Origin: Psychrosphaera saromensis
GTDB taxonomy: Bacteria; Pseudomonadota; Gammaproteobacteria; Enterobacterales; Alteromonadaceae
Reading direction: 5' to 3'
Length of the DNA: 64,000 bases
Assembly: GCF_002954545.1 (NCBI RefSeq)
Contig: NZ_MSCH01000003.1
Coordinates: forward strand, 953,934-1,017,933
The position numbers were made by a program, and so were the translations under genes. The notes under the pieces were generated by a model. That model was not told the DNA's origin and searched no databases. It saw only the letters and a program-made list of their open reading frames with translations. Positions 27,156-35,586 of the stretch are shown one piece after another (position 1 is the stretch's first letter; every line of letters starts with the position of its first letter).

Positions 27156-27505
27156 CCACTAACCAATATCCTCTTTTTGGTTCGTTTTTTTAAATTCATG
27201 GTTTATCAATATTTAGCTTATAAATAATAAGCCATGAATCTGTCATTTTATCGAGTTCGAACAATTTAAAAACTGATATTACAGACCAAAACTCGCTTTA
27301 TCTTAGCGATGAATTTTTACGCACCCCTTATTTTTAATGGTCTCAGCTTGGGGTTTGTGTCATTAGACCAGTATTTTGCTGCTAATTGTGTTGATTTCTC
27401 TATAATACATGCTTAATTTCTTTACATTCTTGTTTTTTACTCGTAATTTGATTACAACGACAAAATGTCAAAAAGAAATGCATGATAAGAACAAAAGGTG
27501 GGTAA
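27156..27505. other. dsbD-aroQ intergenic region with probable aroQ promoter
   Basis: 350 nt. TATAAT at 27401-27406 is a good -10 about 100 nt before aroQ; the matching -35 is weak (TTTGCT at 27375, spacer 20). TGGTCT and AGACCA near 27340-27370 form a loose inverted repeat just upstream. No gene is seen. Confidence 0.45.
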
Positions 27506-27952
27506 ATGACTACAAATAGCAGTGTTTTATTGTTGAATGGACCAAACTTGAATTTGCTAGGCAAAAGAGAGCCAGAAATTTATGGAGCTCAATCTTTAGA
27601 CCAATTGGTTGGTGAGCTAAAAGCTCAAGCTTCAGCAGAGGGTGTTCAATTAACACATACACAATCAAATTCAGAAGCTGAATTGATAGATGTTATTCAC
27701 CAAGCTATGGGGAAAATAGATTTTATTATATTTAACCCTGCCGCTTTTACTCATACAAGCGTGGCACTACGAGATGCTTTATTAGGTGTAAATATTCCTT
27801 TTATTGAAATACATATCTCAAATGTTCACGCTAGAGAAGATTTTCGTCATAAATCATTTTTATCTGATATTGCTCAGGGTGTGATTTGTGGACTTGGAAC
27901 GGATGGTTATCGTTACGCACTAACGCACGCGATTAGCCATTTATCAAAATAG
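27506..27952 (+). CDS. aroQ: Type II 3-dehydroquinate dehydratase
   Basis: 148 residues. [20 protein letters not shown] holds the catalytic Tyr26, [16 protein letters not shown] and [20 protein letters not shown] the active-site His and Arg. It converts 3-dehydroquinate to 3-dehydroshikimate in the shikimate pathway as a dodecamer. Heads the conserved aroQ-accB-accC operon; the accB start follows 39 nt after its stop. Confidence 0.97.
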   Translation: MTTNSSVLLLNGPNLNLLGKREPEIYGAQSLDQLVGELKAQASAEGVQLTHTQSNSEAELIDVIHQAMGKIDFIIFNPAAFTHTSVALRDALLGVNIPFIEIHISNVHAREDFRHKSFLSDIAQGVICGLGTDGYRYALTHAISHLSK

Positions 27953-27991
27953 TATTTAACAAATTAGCTTTTAACAAGTAGGTATTAAAGT

Positions 27992-28435
27992 ATGGATATT
28001 CGTAAAATTAGAACATTAGTTGATATGGTTATTGAATCTGGCGTTGGTGAGATTGAAATCACTGAAGGCGAAGAATCAATTCGTATCTCTGCAGCAGCAC
28101 CTGCACCAATTATGCAGGCTACGCAAATTGCAGCAGCACCTCTTGCAGCTCCAGTAGCAGCGGCAGCAGCCCCTGTGGCAGCGGCTCCAGCTGAACCAAC
28201 TGGCCACCAAGTTAAATCGCCGATGGTTGGTAGTTTCTACCGTGCATCTTCACCATCTACACCAGCATTTGCTGAAGTAGGCCAAACGGTTAAGGTTGGC
28301 GATGTGTTATGTATCATTGAAGCAATGAAAATGATGAACCAAATCGAATCTGACAAAGCTGGTGTAATTAAAGCTATTCTTGTTGAAAACGAAGACCCAG
28401 TAGAATTTGATCAACCTTTATTCATAATTGAATAA
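27992..28435 (+). CDS. accB: Biotin carboxyl carrier protein of acetyl-CoA carboxylase
   Basis: 147 residues: an N-terminal helix region, an Ala/Pro-rich linker (about 35-70) and a biotinyl domain with EAMKMMNQI, in which Lys113 is biotinylated, plus the thumb segment SPSTPAF. Carries CO2 for malonyl-CoA formation in fatty-acid synthesis. The accC start follows 13 nt after its stop. Confidence 0.98.
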   Translation: MDIRKIRTLVDMVIESGVGEIEITEGEESIRISAAAPAPIMQATQIAAAPLAAPVAAAAAPVAAAPAEPTGHQVKSPMVGSFYRASSPSTPAFAEVGQTVKVGDVLCIIEAMKMMNQIESDKAGVIKAILVENEDPVEFDQPLFIIE

Positions 28436-28448
28436 GTAGGGGCATCAC

Positions 28449-29795
28449 ATGATAGATAAAGTCGTTATTGCAAACCGAGGTGAAATCGCACTTCGTATTT
28501 TGCGCGCATGTAAAGAATTAGGGATTAAAACAGTTGCTGTTCATTCAGTCGTTGATAGAAACCTTAAACATGTATTGTTAGCTGATGAAACCATTTGTAT
28601 TGGTAAAGCGTCGGCGCAAGAAAGTTATTTAAACATCCCTCGTATAATCGCTGCTGCTGAAGTGACTGATGCAGTTGCTATTCACCCTGGTTACGGATTT
28701 TTAGCAGAAAACGCTGATTTTGCAGACCAAGTTGAAAAAAGTGGTTTGATCTTCATTGGTCCAACTGGCGACACTATTCGCTTAATGGGTGATAAAGTTT
28801 CTGCAATTGAAGCAATGAAGAAAGCAGGGGTGCCTTGTGTTCCTGGTTCTGATGGCGAGCTTGGTGAAGATCCAGATGTTAATAAATCTATCGCTAAACG
28901 CATTGGTTATCCATTGATCGTAAAAGCTGCTGGTGGCGGTGGTGGTCGTGGTATGCGCGTTGTAAGAAGCGAAGCTGATTTAATAGATTCAATAGCATTA
29001 ACTAAACAAGAAGCCGGTGCTGCATTTAATAACGATGTGGTTTACATGGAAAAATTCCTTGAAAACCCACGTCATATTGAAGTTCAAGTATTGGCTGATG
29101 GTCAAGGCAACGCGATTCATTTAGGTGAACGTGATTGTTCTATGCAACGTCGTCATCAAAAAGTAGTAGAAGAAGCTCCGGCTCCAGGTATTACGGCTGA
29201 TTTACGTAAGTACATTGGCGACCGTTGTGTAAGAGCTTGTGTTGAGATTGGTTACCGTGGTGCGGGTACGTTTGAGTTCTTATACGAAAACGGCGAGTTT
29301 TATTTCATTGAAATGAATACTCGTATTCAGGTTGAACATCCAGTTACTGAAATGGTAACCGGTGTAGATTTGATTAAAGAGCAACTGCGTGTAGCCGCTG
29401 GTCAGCCTTTATCGCTTACTCAAGAAGATATTGTTATTCGCGGACATGCAATTGAGTGCCGTATCAATGCAGAAGATCCAGAAACATTTATTCCATGTGC
29501 AGGGGAAATTACACGTTTCCATTCACCTGGTGGATTAGGTGTTCGTTGGGATTCGCACATTTATACTAATTATAAAGTGCCACCTAACTATGACTCTATG
29601 GTTGGTAAGCTTATTACTTATGGTGAAAACCGCGGTATCGCTATCAAACGTATGGAACATGCACTTAATGAGTTGTTGATTGAAGGGATTAAAACTAACA
29701 TTCCTTTGCAACAACGAATTATGGATGATGAACATTTCCAAAATGGTGGTACTAACATCCACTATTTAGAAAAGAAATTAGGCATGTATAAATAG
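28449..29795 (+). CDS. accC: Biotin carboxylase subunit of acetyl-CoA carboxylase
   Basis: 448 residues. Biotin carboxylase N-terminal fold ([21 protein letters not shown]), ATP-grasp domain with the Gly-rich [12 protein letters not shown] loop, and [18 protein letters not shown] catalytic residues. It carboxylates the biotin on AccB. Last gene of the aroQ operon, ended by a strong terminator. In many relatives prmA follows accC; here an unrelated minus-strand gene lies downstream. Confidence 0.98.
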   Translation: MIDKVVIANRGEIALRILRACKELGIKTVAVHSVVDRNLKHVLLADETICIGKASAQESYLNIPRIIAAAEVTDAVAIHPGYGFLAENADFADQVEKSGLIFIGPTGDTIRLMGDKVSAIEAMKKAGVPCVPGSDGELGEDPDVNKSIAKRIGYPLIVKAAGGGGGRGMRVVRSEADLIDSIALTKQEAGAAFNNDVVYMEKFLENPRHIEVQVLADGQGNAIHLGERDCSMQRRHQKVVEEAPAPGITADLRKYIGDRCVRACVEIGYRGAGTFEFLYENGEFYFIEMNTRIQVEHPVTEMVTGVDLIKEQLRVAAGQPLSLTQEDIVIRGHAIECRINAEDPETFIPCAGEITRFHSPGGLGVRWDSHIYTNYKVPPNYDSMVGKLITYGENRGIAIKRMEHALNELLIEGIKTNIPLQQRIMDDEHFQNGGTNIHYLEKKLGMYK

Positions 29796-29813
29796 TTAAT
29801 TCTATTGTTAAAG

Positions 29814-29839
29814 AACCGAGCATCTGCTCGGTTTTTTTG
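29814..29839 (+). terminator. Rho-independent terminator of aroQ-accBC
   Basis: AACCGAGC and GCTCGGTT around a 4-nt loop, then seven T. Confidence 0.9.
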
Positions 29840-29904
29840 ATCTTGGACTAAGACTAAGAGGTGTATCTAAGTACGTAGTCTATTTTAATTAGCTGCTGAT
29901 TTAG

Positions 29905-30450
29905 TTAGTCACTTATACCAAGGGAGAAAAACTGTTCAGCGCTAGCAATTCCTATATGCGTTTCACCGTCTATTACTTTTTCTTGGCCGATATTTACCCA
30001 CTGATAATATACATTTCTATGTACTTTAGCGGTTAAACCTCTATGTAACTCTACGTAGAGCTTAGGTTGCTCAGGGTTTGATGTATTTACCGTAATAGGG
30101 TGTTGCTTTGACAGAATAGCTCTGTGGCCTAAATTTGAAGTTACTTCTATTGCGTCACCCACATCGGTTGGGATAGTTTGCCAATCAATAATAACAAATG
30201 GTGCCTCTTCTACTTTTATCCCGACTTTTTCCGCTGGCGTTTTTAAAAAAAACTTGGAACTCTCTTTGACCAATACATTGGCAAACAGCTTAACTAATTT
30301 TACTCTATTGATTGGTGTGCCCATATACCACCATGTACCGTCGGATTTAATCACCATGTCTATATCACCACAATTTGGTGGATCCCATAGCTCAAAAGGT
30401 GGTTCTGACTCAAGCGAGTCAATTTGTTGGACTAAATTGGTTAAATCCAT
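29905..30450 (-). CDS. DUF1285 family protein
   Basis: 181 residues, cytosolic. PPFELWDPPNCGDIDMVIKSDGTWWYMGTPINR and LVKLFANVL, then KFFLKTPAEKVGIKVEEAPFVIIDWQ, match the conserved pattern of DUF1285 proteins. Function unknown. It stands alone on the minus strand; the gap to the next plus-strand gene is 158 nt. Confidence 0.85.
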   Translation of the reverse strand: MDLTNLVQQIDSLESEPPFELWDPPNCGDIDMVIKSDGTWWYMGTPINRVKLVKLFANVLVKESSKFFLKTPAEKVGIKVEEAPFVIIDWQTIPTDVGDAIEVTSNLGHRAILSKQHPITVNTSNPEQPKLYVELHRGLTAKVHRNVYYQWVNIGQEKVIDGETHIGIASAEQFFSLGISD

Positions 30451-30608
30451 TCAGCACTCAATATTTATTCTGATATAGTTTAGCGATGCTAGCACAATAT
30501 GATTTCGCTAGGCGAGCAATCAACCCAACCTGAGATTAAATTGGCTAACTTTGGTGGGTTATAAATATCAATATGGTTTAGATCACCACAGTTAAATAAG
30601 TAGTAAGT

Positions 30609-30857
30609 ATGAAACTCGACTTTAAATATCAACTAATTAATGACGATAATATAATTAAGGTGAATGTAGATCCCCAGCCCGATTGGGATGAATTTGAACA
30701 GTTTGTTGATTTATTCTTGGAAAATGAAGGTGTTACCCGGATATCACAAGATCTTGGAATGGACAGACATCAAGTGCGTTATAGGAAAGGTGATAAACAA
30801 TTTATCCTACAATATGAGCATTATTCCAACTCAATTTGGATTGAGCGAGATTTTTAA
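30609..30857 (+). CDS. Small DUF3630-like protein
   Basis: 82 residues with no signal peptide. The pattern DWDEFEQFVDLFLENEGVTRISQDLGMDRHQVRYRKGDKQFILQYEHYSNSIWIE (acidic start, DRHxxR middle, HYEDxSxSxWLE-like end) resembles the small DUF3630 family seen in Shewanella and Pseudoalteromonas. No strong ribosome-binding site; weak AAGTAGTAAG upstream. Function unknown. Confidence 0.65.
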   Translation: MKLDFKYQLINDDNIIKVNVDPQPDWDEFEQFVDLFLENEGVTRISQDLGMDRHQVRYRKGDKQFILQYEHYSNSIWIERDF

Positions 30858-30982
30858 ACAAATGTTTGAATTTAACTTCTAAAGTTAAGCCTAGTTAAGA
30901 TAAAATAGAATTATGTTGTGCAGATTAAAGTTTGATGAAAATTTTAGTCTGTATTTTGAAATTAAGAGTTGAAGAGTGAAAC

Positions 30983-31891
30983 GTGTTGAATAAAGTCTTT
31001 GGGATGTTAGTGGCAATTGTAGCGTTAAGTTTTTATATGCTTAATACCTTTTTTTGGTGTCTGCCAATATTTTTATTGTCGATTTTTAAGTTGATCCCTA
31101 TTACTGCACTAAGAGCTGCAATCGGTCGTGTTTTAGACCGCTGTGCAACCGGCTGGGTAACGATGAATTATTTCATTCAGCGGGTATTTAGCCGAATGGA
31201 TATTCGAGTATCTGGTAATTATAAATTATCGAATAAAGATTGGTATTTGGTTATATCGAATCATCAATCTTGGGTTGATATTGTTGTTCTACAACGTGTA
31301 TTTAATCGTAACATTCCATTTTTAAAGTTCTTTTTAAAACACGAATTAATTTACGTGCCTTTATTGGGCCTTGCTTGGTGGGCACTAGATTTTCCTTTTA
31401 TGAAACGTTATAGCAAATCATTTTTAGCTAAGTATCCGCACCTTAAAGGCAAGGACCTAGAGACAACTAAACGTTCTTGCGAGAAGTTTAAACATACTCC
31501 TGTGTCTATTATGAATTTTATGGAAGGGACTCGCTATACAGATGACAAACATCTAAAACAAAGTAGTCAGTTAGAAGGTTTATTAAAACCTAAATCTGGT
31601 GGTGTAGGATTTGTATTAACCGTAATGGGTGAGCAATTACATAAAGTGATAGATGTCACTATTTACTACCCTAATAAAATACCAACGTTTTATAACTTCT
31701 TATCAGGGCGTGTTAAAAATGTATTTATGCATATTGATGTGCACGAGATCAGTAACGACCTAATTGGTGATTATGCTACGGATAAAGAATACAAAAAGCA
31801 TATACATCAATGGGTATCTGGCATATGGCAGCAAAAAGAGAAAACATTGCAAAAGCTGAAGCTAGAGGCGGAAAGTCAGGGCTTGAACTAA
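30983..31891 (+). CDS. 1-acyl-sn-glycerol-3-phosphate acyltransferase-like protein (YihG type)
   Basis: 302 residues starting with GTG. One or two N-terminal helices, then the PlsC motif NHQSWVDIVVLQ (HxxxxD-like, His-Gln-Ser-Trp-Val-Asp) and FMEGTRYT (the phosphate-binding EGTR), spaced as in lysophosphatidate acyltransferases. Length and features match the YihG group, whose gene also lies near polA in E. coli. Acts at the inner membrane on phospholipid acyl chains. Confidence 0.88.
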   Translation: MLNKVFGMLVAIVALSFYMLNTFFWCLPIFLLSIFKLIPITALRAAIGRVLDRCATGWVTMNYFIQRVFSRMDIRVSGNYKLSNKDWYLVISNHQSWVDIVVLQRVFNRNIPFLKFFLKHELIYVPLLGLAWWALDFPFMKRYSKSFLAKYPHLKGKDLETTKRSCEKFKHTPVSIMNFMEGTRYTDDKHLKQSSQLEGLLKPKSGGVGFVLTVMGEQLHKVIDVTIYYPNKIPTFYNFLSGRVKNVFMHIDVHEISNDLIGDYATDKEYKKHIHQWVSGIWQQKEKTLQKLKLEAESQGLN

Positions 31892-31936
31892 TTGTAATTA
31901 GTTTGTCGCACTGGTAACTGAGAGTTGCCAGTTAAT

Positions 31937-31967
31937 AAAAAAGGGAAAACATAGTTTTCCCTTTTTT
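31937..31967. terminator. Bidirectional terminator
   Basis: A 14-bp stem AAAAAAGGGAAAAC with its complement, 3-nt loop. It serves the acyltransferase gene (plus) and DUF2489 (minus), which converge here. Confidence 0.85.
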
Positions 31968-31996
31968 AGTTGTATTGTCCCGACCTAAAATTAGTA

Positions 31997-32449
31997 TTAC
32001 TTGCTAAGAGTAAATTCCAGTATTAATTGGCTGGTATCCAGTACGATTTGTTCTGCATACTTTTGCTCTGCTTCCATACGTTGAAGATCTAATTTTAGTA
32101 TGTCTTTTTTACTAAACTTCTTTCTTGCTTCGTGGGTTGGCATATCTTTTATTTCTGAATATAAAGCAGAATAGCCACTGTATAATTCGACATAATCTTT
32201 AGGCTCAGCTTGAGCTTTATTATAATGCTCAAGTAAAACCCAAATTCTTAATACACCTTCAGAAGGTTCACACTGTTCTGCTTTCATCGCTTTTGCGATA
32301 TGACAGATACTGTCAGTGATATAATTAAGTCGTTTAGTTTGTTCTTCTTCTACAGCTTTTTCTTGTTGTTTTACTCGCCACAATAATGTGCCAGCATAAT
32401 AAGAAAGAGCAACAAGAACCACTACACCTAATGTAATAATTAAATACAA
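31997..32449 (-). CDS. DUF2489 membrane-anchored protein
   Basis: 150 residues: an N-terminal helix (LIITLGVVVLVALSYYAGTLLW), then a charged helical domain with YITDSICHIAKAMKAEQCEPSEGVLRIWVLLEHY. This is the DUF2489 pattern. It follows yihI by 16 nt on the same strand and is probably co-transcribed. Unknown role; the pairing with yihI recurs in gammaproteobacteria. Confidence 0.85.
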   Translation of the reverse strand: MYLIITLGVVVLVALSYYAGTLLWRVKQQEKAVEEEQTKRLNYITDSICHIAKAMKAEQCEPSEGVLRIWVLLEHYNKAQAEPKDYVELYSGYSALYSEIKDMPTHEARKKFSKKDILKLDLQRMEAEQKYAEQIVLDTSQLILEFTLSK

Positions 32450-32465
32450 AATGTTACTACCCTAT

Positions 32466-33023
32466 TTATTCGTCTAACAGATCATCCCATTGGTCGGATT
32501 TTAATCCTTCAATTGGGTCAACATCATCTTCAAGAGCGTCATCTTCTTCATCTTCAACACCGAGGATTTTAAGAAGCTCAGCGTGACGATCCATTAATTT
32601 ATTAAAGTACTTAGCTTCTTTACCTGCAAGTAGCTCACCGTCTTCTACACGCTCAACTAATGCAATTAATGTTTCATCTGATTCTATATCAGTTAATTCT
32701 ACATCTGGTGGGATCTTATCAGCTTTTGCTTTGCTAAGTTTTCCAATTGGTTTGTTCGTTGAATGAATAATTTCTTTTTCAACTGGCTGTTTAGCCGAAG
32801 GTACAGTCAACGAAATAGGCTTTTTACTACCATGCTTTGGATCTTTTTTAATATTAGAGCCCGTTATAGCTGTTCTTTGTTCTTCAACTAAGCTATTTCT
32901 AGTTCCGGCTTTTTGACCTTTAGGCGTTTTCTTTCGACGATTTTCGGTAGGTTTTTCATCACGAGTTTCTTTACTTCTAACTCTGATCTCTGCAACTTTT
33001 CTGCTTTTTTTCTGGCGTGTCAT
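32466..33023 (-). CDS. yihI: Der GTPase-activating protein YihI
   Basis: 185 residues. A highly basic, disordered N-terminus (MTRQKKSRKVAEIRVRSKE) and an acidic C-terminal domain with ELTDIESDETLIALVERVEDGELL...KYFNKLMDRHAELLKILG and DQWDDLLDE. YihI stimulates GTP hydrolysis by Der during 50S ribosome maturation. Its neighbours (engB, another ribosome-assembly GTPase gene, and polA) match E. coli synteny. Confidence 0.92.
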   Translation of the reverse strand: MTRQKKSRKVAEIRVRSKETRDEKPTENRRKKTPKGQKAGTRNSLVEEQRTAITGSNIKKDPKHGSKKPISLTVPSAKQPVEKEIIHSTNKPIGKLSKAKADKIPPDVELTDIESDETLIALVERVEDGELLAGKEAKYFNKLMDRHAELLKILGVEDEEDDALEDDVDPIEGLKSDQWDDLLDE

Positions 33024-33095
33024 TATTTATCCGACATATAGGGTGTTTAGTTAATGTGAGTTTACTGAAGAATTTGTATTTATGGAATAAAAGGC

Positions 33096-33130
33096 AATAA
33101 AAAAGGCGACAGTGTGACATCTATCGCCTT
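33096..33130 (-). terminator. Orphan minus-strand terminator upstream of yihI
   Basis: AAGGCGA and TCGCCTT form a 7-bp stem (14-nt loop) followed on the minus strand by six T. It lies about 75 nt before the yihI start and no coding gene ends here, so it terminates either an attenuated leader or a small RNA from the 33.1-33.6 kb gap. Confidence 0.6.
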
Positions 33131-33596
33131 GAATTTTTGATTGTGTTCAAACTATGTTTGACACCTCTCCTATTTAATTTCGATAATTCCTTCCGAAAGC
33201 ACGACACCTTGTCTAGTCACTCATTTAATTATCCGTATTATTTTTATTTAATGTCCGTATATGTCTTTATTAATTATTGGTCATCATGACACTTTATTAT
33301 GTTCATCCTTGGGAGCCCAATTGGTAACTCCGCAATTTGTACCCACACCCACTTCCTTGAGTCGCATCCATATTTTTATTTGCTAAGCGGTAACGGGGAT
33401 TAATGTACTCTAATTGACAAAAGTCACAAGTAAATATTTATATTTTTTTACGCCTGTTCAGTAAATAAACTAGTAAATCTTTAATTTACATGGCCTTGAC
33501 GTCATATTGAGATTTTTTTGTCAGATATATCCTACAAGCTATAGTGAGATATATCTCACAAATTACTGTGGTCAATGGCTTACATTTTTCAGGAAT
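33131..33596. other. Non-coding region between yihI and cytochrome c4
   Basis: About 470 AT-rich nt. It holds the inverted repeat TCAAAC-TAT-GTTTGA (about 33146-33160), a plus-strand promoter-like TTGACA (33414-33419) with TTTATA 17 nt later, and a perfect 16-nt palindrome at 33544-33559. No open frame longer than about 25 codons looks real. Confidence 0.5.
33544..33559. promoter_or_regulatory. Perfect 16-nt palindrome
   Basis: GTGAGATATATCTCAC, with a related partial copy (AGATATATCCT) about 20 nt to the left. Looks like a dimeric regulator site; the factor is not recognised. Confidence 0.45.
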
Positions 33597-33624
33597 AAAA
33601 AAAGCGTCTAGGACGCTTTTTTTT
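33597..33624. terminator. Bidirectional terminator after cytochrome c4
   Basis: A 12-bp stem AAAAAAAGCGTC with its complement, 3-nt loop, T-tracts both ways; about 26 nt past the cytochrome c4 stop on the minus strand. Confidence 0.9.
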
Positions 33625-33649
33625 ATTTTATCGTTTTCAAACAGGCTGA

Positions 33650-34276
33650 CTAGTGAAGTCCAGACATGTATTTTGATAATATTTCGATATCTTTATCAGT
33701 TAACTTAACAGCAATGTCTCGCATCATGCCATTCATATCGTTGTTTCTTGTTCCTGCACGGAATTTCTCTAACTGAGATTTAATGTAATCAGGATTCTGA
33801 AATGAGATTTTTGGGAAACCTGCAAGGCTGTGACCTACGCCTCGTGGACCATGACATGCTAAACATGCTGGAATACCACGTTCCATATCACCGCCGCGGT
33901 ACAAATCTTGACCTGTAACAACAACGTCTTCTGCAGTTGAACCAGAAGTCATTGTTTGTGATGAGAAATAAGCTGCTAAATCTTTCATGTCTTGATCTGA
34001 CAAAGGAGAAGCCATCGCACTCATTACCGGATCATATCGGCCTTCTTTTCCGCCAGATGTCATTCCTAGCTTTAATTCAGTTAGCTGTTTATAAATATAA
34101 CCAGCATGTTGGCCTGCAATCTTAGGATAAATAGTGATTGCAGCATTACCATCGGCTCCATGACAAGCAGCACAAGGGGCTGATTTTGTTTTACCGGCTT
34201 CGGCATCGCCTTCAACAGCTTGAGCTGAGCCAATGAGTCCAACTAACATGGTAAGTGTAAATGCAATATTTCTCAT
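33650..34276 (-). CDS. Dihaem cytochrome c4
   Basis: 208 residues with a signal peptide (cleaved near AQA-VEG, 20-21). Two haem-binding CxxCH motifs: CAACH (35-39) and CLACH (138-142). They sit in two homologous halves, each with a downstream Met ligand region (MSAMASPLSDQDM and MNGMMRDIAVKL). Periplasmic electron carrier to terminal oxidases or cbb3. Divergent from engB. Confidence 0.95.
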   Translation of the reverse strand: MRNIAFTLTMLVGLIGSAQAVEGDAEAGKTKSAPCAACHGADGNAAITIYPKIAGQHAGYIYKQLTELKLGMTSGGKEGRYDPVMSAMASPLSDQDMKDLAAYFSSQTMTSGSTAEDVVVTGQDLYRGGDMERGIPACLACHGPRGVGHSLAGFPKISFQNPDYIKSQLEKFRAGTRNNDMNGMMRDIAVKLTDKDIEILSKYMSGLH

Positions 34277-34453
34277 AGTATTGTCTCTATTATTTAAGTG
34301 ATCTCAAACCCTTTGTCTATGAAGCAGTTCATGCAAAGAGTATAATAAGGATATTCTACACCAAATGTGAGAATGTGAAACATTCTTAGAGAGTATATTT
34401 CTCTCAAGTTGCTGAATACTAAAGTTAGAAAACACACATATAGAGGAAATACG

Positions 34454-35098
34454 GTGTCTAAATCAATTATTAATTATACAAAAGCGTCATTTTTAACGTC
34501 GGCGCCTGATATTCGCCGCTTACCTATCGATGCTGGATATGAAGTTGCGTTTGCTGGTAGATCAAATGCCGGCAAGTCCAGCGCCTTAAATACATTAACC
34601 GATCAAACAGGCTTGGCCCGTACCAGTAAAACACCAGGTCGAACGCAGTTAATTAATGTATTTGATGTAGGTAATGAACGTCGTTTAGTCGATTTACCAG
34701 GTTATGGTTTTGCTAAAGTACCATTAGCGATGAAATTAAAGTGGCAAAAATCGTTAACTGAATACTTACAAAAAAGAAATTGTTTAAAAGGTCTGATCAT
34801 CTTAATGGATATTCGTCATCCAATGAAAGATTTAGATAAAGACTTAATACATTGGGCTGTTGAAGTGGAATTACCCGTTTTAGCTTTATTAACTAAAGCG
34901 GATAAATATAAGTCAGGAAAACGTAAATCAGAATTATTACGTATTAAAGAGATGGCTAAAGAGTTTAATGGCGATGTGTCAGTTGAAACATTCTCATCAT
35001 TGAAAAAGTTAGGTATTCCTCAACTATCTAAAAAGCTAGATCTTTGGTTTGATGCTGAAGAATTAAAACCCGCCGTTGTTGAAGGACCAGAGCTTTAA
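34454..35098 (+). CDS. engB: Ribosome biogenesis GTPase EngB (YihA/YsxC)
   Basis: 214 residues from GTG 34454, which has AGAGGA at good spacing; the longer reading from TTG 34409 adds residues absent from the family. G1 [11 protein letters not shown]3 DLPGYG, G4 TKAD, G5 SSLKK. Essential GTPase for 50S assembly. Lies next to polA as in E. coli (yihA). Confidence 0.96.
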   Translation: MSKSIINYTKASFLTSAPDIRRLPIDAGYEVAFAGRSNAGKSSALNTLTDQTGLARTSKTPGRTQLINVFDVGNERRLVDLPGYGFAKVPLAMKLKWQKSLTEYLQKRNCLKGLIILMDIRHPMKDLDKDLIHWAVEVELPVLALLTKADKYKSGKRKSELLRIKEMAKEFNGDVSVETFSSLKKLGIPQLSKKLDLWFDAEELKPAVVEGPEL

Positions 35099-35190
35099 CT
35101 TTTCTAAATCCCCCGCTTGTTTATACAACTATTAATATTGATTAATAGTTGTAATCAAATTACAAAACAGTCAGTTAATTATAAAAATGC

Positions 35191-35290
35191 AAAAAAAAAC
35201 CGATACTTTAAAAGTATCGGCTATAGCAAATTTGGGGAGAGGCTATTAATTCTCGTCAAATATCAACAGGGTCAACTCATAAGAGCGACT
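35191..35290 (-). ncRNA. Probable small RNA in the Spot 42 (spf) position
   Basis: The gap downstream of polA contains, on the minus strand, a promoter (TTTACT, 16 nt, TATTAT; 35297-35324), a predicted start near 35290, and a strong terminator (CCGATAC stem at 35200-35220, then nine U at 35191-35199). The ~100-nt RNA has no good open frame. An ATAGC/GCTAT stem (35223-35246) presents the loop CCUCUCCCC, complementary to Shine-Dalgarno sequences. In E. coli the 109-nt Spot 42 RNA gene lies exactly between polA and engB on the polA strand. Sequence identity to Spot 42 is not evident by eye, so it may be a diverged homologue or a separate sRNA. Confidence 0.65.
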
Positions 35291-35296
35291 GTGGAC

Positions 35297-35324
35297 ATAA
35301 TAACGTTTTAAACATGAAAGTAAA
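35297..35324 (-). promoter_or_regulatory. Sigma-70-type promoter of the polA-engB small RNA
   Basis: -35 TTTACT (35319-35324), 16-nt spacer, -10 TATTAT (35297-35302), followed 7 nt later by the predicted A start. Confidence 0.6.
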
Positions 35325-35531
35325 GTCTTTACTCTAAATTAGTTGAGTTTTTATTCTTTATTTATCCCTGTATTTAAAGGGGTCTTATCATTTGGTTGAT
35401 ATTTTTCATGATAAATTAGTAATTTAACTCTAATGTTTGAGATTTCATTTTTATGCTTTTATAAATGAAATAACCGCAAAATATAAAAGGTTTATTTGAA
35501 TTCAGCCGATTTTCTTGGAGAATAAAATCAA

Positions 35532-35564
35532 AAAAAGCCATGTAATAAAATTACATGGCTTTTT
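35532..35564. terminator. polA terminator
   Basis: A 14-bp stem AAAAAGCCATGTAA with its complement, TAAAA loop, about 20 nt past the polA stop. It separates polA from the small RNA unit. Confidence 0.9.
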
Positions 35565-35586
35565 GTTTTACTATCATTTATCTAAT

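Noticed and set aside
29796..29904. Missing prmA after accC as a deletion scar
   Set aside because: The terminator and spacing look normal; prmA is not always linked to accC, so absence alone is not evidence of loss.
35117..35311. 64-codon frame in the engB-polA gap
   Set aside because: No start signal or family; it is antisense to the promoter and terminator of the proposed small RNA.
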